From contig CAYRHS010000087.1 of assembly GCA_964424125.1 (NCBI GenBank), positions 1 through 13,313 of the forward strand: DNA of 13,313 nucleotides, in the 5' to 3' direction. Below the pieces are notes generated by a model. It had not been told where the DNA came from. It was given only the letters and a program-made list of their open reading frames with translations, and did no database searches. Positions 12,455 through 13,313 of the stretch are shown here, piece after piece (positions within the stretch are counted from its first letter, which is position 1; every line of letters starts with the position of its first letter). Position numbers and translations under genes: made by a program. The stretch is from CAYRHS01 sp964424125. GTDB taxonomy: Bacteria > Actinomycetota > Acidimicrobiia > IMCC26256 > JAOSJL01.

Positions 12455-13084
12455 ATGGGCGAGCACGACGCCGCGCACGCGGCCGACACAGGAACACAGC
12501 AGACGGCCCCCGAAGGGGGTCGTTTTTTTCTGCAGGCGCACGTGCTCGACGCGGCCGACCTCCGGCGGGCCTACACGCGCATCGCCCACGAGATCGTCGA
12601 ACGCAACCACGGCGCGGAGCGGGTCGTGCTCGTCGGGCTCTACACGCGCGGGGTCGCCGTCGCCCGCCGCCTCGCCGCGGCGATCGAGTCCTTTGAGTCG
12701 GTCGAGGTGCCCGTCGGTGCGCTCGACGTCACGTTCTTCCGGGACGACATCGCGTTGCGGTCCGTACAGCCCGCCGGACCCACCGAGATCCCAGTCGACG
12801 TGACCGCCCGGGTGGTGGTGCTCGTCGACGACGTCCTCTTCACCGGGCGGACGGTGCGCGCCGCGCTCGACGCCCTCACCGACCTGGGTCGTCCCGAGGC
12901 CGTGCAGCTCGCCGTACTCGTCGACCGTGGGCACCGGGAGCTGCCGATCCGGGCCGACTACGTGGGGAAGAACCTCCCCACCAAGGTGACCGAGGACGTG
13001 CGTGTGCGGCTGACCGAAGTGGACGGCGAGGACGATCGCATCGAGATCTGGGGCCCCGAGCGCGGCGAAGGAGGCGGCGTATGA
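12455..13084 (+). CDS. pyrR: PyrR: pyr operon regulator / uracil phosphoribosyltransferase
   Basis: 209 residues from the ATG at 12455. PyrR binds pyr mRNA when charged with UMP and in many species also makes UMP from uracil and PRPP. Homology begins at about residue 27: AHVLDAADLRRAYTRIAHEI, then LVGLYTRGVAVA (59-70), ALDVTFFRDDI (89-99), the PRPP loop VVLVDDVLFTGRTVRAALDAL (121-141), QLAVLVDRGHRELPIRADYVGKN (151-173) and the C-terminal strand. The first 26 residues match nothing typical and span the intrinsic terminator, so the start is uncertain. CTG at 12530 or GTG at 12542, after the terminator, would give a canonical or slightly short PyrR. The frame also opens at GTG 12425, but that lies in the PyrR-binding loop. 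It overlaps pyrB by ATGA. Confidence 0.87.
   Translation: MGEHDAAHAADTGTQQTAPEGGRFFLQAHVLDAADLRRAYTRIAHEIVERNHGAERVVLVGLYTRGVAVARRLAAAIESFESVEVPVGALDVTFFRDDIALRSVQPAGPTEIPVDVTARVVVLVDDVLFTGRTVRAALDALTDLGRPEAVQLAVLVDRGHRELPIRADYVGKNLPTKVTEDVRVRLTEVDGEDDRIEIWGPERGEGGGV
12502..12529 (+). terminator. Intrinsic terminator at the 5' end of pyrR (probable attenuator)
   Basis: CCCCC (12507-12511) pairs with GGGGG (12515-12519) around GAA. The stem continues through G12506/T12520 (wobble), G12505-C12521, C12504-G12522 and A12503-T12523, followed by a run of seven Ts (12523-12529). It is the only terminator in the window with a T run. Its 3' arm, together with the loop, repeats ten bases of the PyrR-binding hairpin region. 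Confidence 0.8.
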
Positions 13085-13313
13085 GACACCTGCTCTCGGT
13101 GGACGACCTCACGCGCGCCGACGTGGACGGGCTGATGGAGCTGACCGACTCGTTCCTCGAGGTGTCCCGGCGCGAGATCGCCAAGGTCCCCGCGTTGCGG
13201 GGCAAGACCGTGGTCTCCCTCTTCTACGAGGACTCGACGCGCACGCGGATCTCCTTCGAGACCGCGGCCAAGCGGCTCTCGGCGGACACGATGACCTTCG
13301 GCGTGAAGGGCTC
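13081..13313 (+). CDS. pyrB: Aspartate carbamoyltransferase catalytic chain (5' part)
   Basis: The first 77 residues only; the gene runs off the window. The enzyme joins carbamoyl phosphate and aspartate, the committed step of pyrimidine synthesis. The start region HLLSVDDLTRADVDGLMELT (3-22) matches the family. LFYEDSTRTRISFETAAKRL (47-66) carries the carbamoyl-phosphate loop STRTR (52-56). The ATG at 13081 has AAGGAGG (13068-13074) six bases upstream and overlaps the pyrR stop by 4 bases, so it is co-translated with its regulator. An ornithine carbamoyltransferase is unlikely given the motif and pyrR context. Confidence 0.95.
   Translation, partial: MRHLLSVDDLTRADVDGLMELTDSFLEVSRREIAKVPALRGKTVVSLFYEDSTRTRISFETAAKRLSADTMTFGVKG

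Overview
The window is high-GC bacterial DNA that I read as a chromosomal housekeeping segment of an actinobacterium, most likely of the Acidimicrobiia type. Four things point there. The order aroC-aroK-aroB-aroQ-pepQ-efp-nusB followed by pyrR-pyrB is typical of Actinomycetota. A DUF2017 gene sits next to clpS. About two thirds of the genes start with GTG, many through 4-base GTGA stop/start overlaps. The -10 boxes are of the TANNNT kind. A run of ten Ns at 12444-12453 shows that this is a draft or metagenome assembly. All genes are on the plus strand; every large minus-strand reading frame is a GC-driven shadow.

Positions 1-5110 are a type IV pilus region. It begins with a major-pilin-like gene (pilA), a terminator-like hairpin and a prepilin peptidase (pilD) that looks leaderless. 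An intergenic stretch of about 300 bases carries a duplicated palindromic module. A small excisionase-type helix-turn-helix gene follows behind a good promoter and overlaps a fused pilM-pilN gene. Then come pilO and a membrane-anchored protein with a PilP/GspC-like C-terminal domain. Together these give the pilin, its processing enzyme and the inner-membrane alignment complex (M, N, O and P-like), but no secretin, as expected for a single-membrane cell.

Positions 5111-11361 are one tightly packed block: aroC, aroK, aroB and aroQ (dehydroquinate and shikimate steps and chorismate synthesis), an M24 peptidase (pepQ-like), elongation factor P, NusB, ClpS and a DUF2017 protein. Most neighbours overlap or lie within a few bases. 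The block appears to end in a long GC-rich hairpin (11397-11434). A single SDR oxidoreductase gene follows, ending in another hairpin.

Positions 12353-13313 hold the start of the pyrimidine operon. A promoter-like box precedes a near-perfect PyrR-binding RNA hairpin, a strong Shine-Dalgarno sequence, the assembly gap, and the only U-tract terminator in the window. That terminator lies directly upstream of, or inside, the 5' end of pyrR; pyrB then runs off the edge. The 3' arm of the terminator repeats ten bases of the PyrR-binding stem exactly, so the two can compete for the same partner strand. I read this as a PyrR attenuator, and it is the most interesting regulatory structure here. The second main point of interest is the GspL-like fusion of PilM with PilN.
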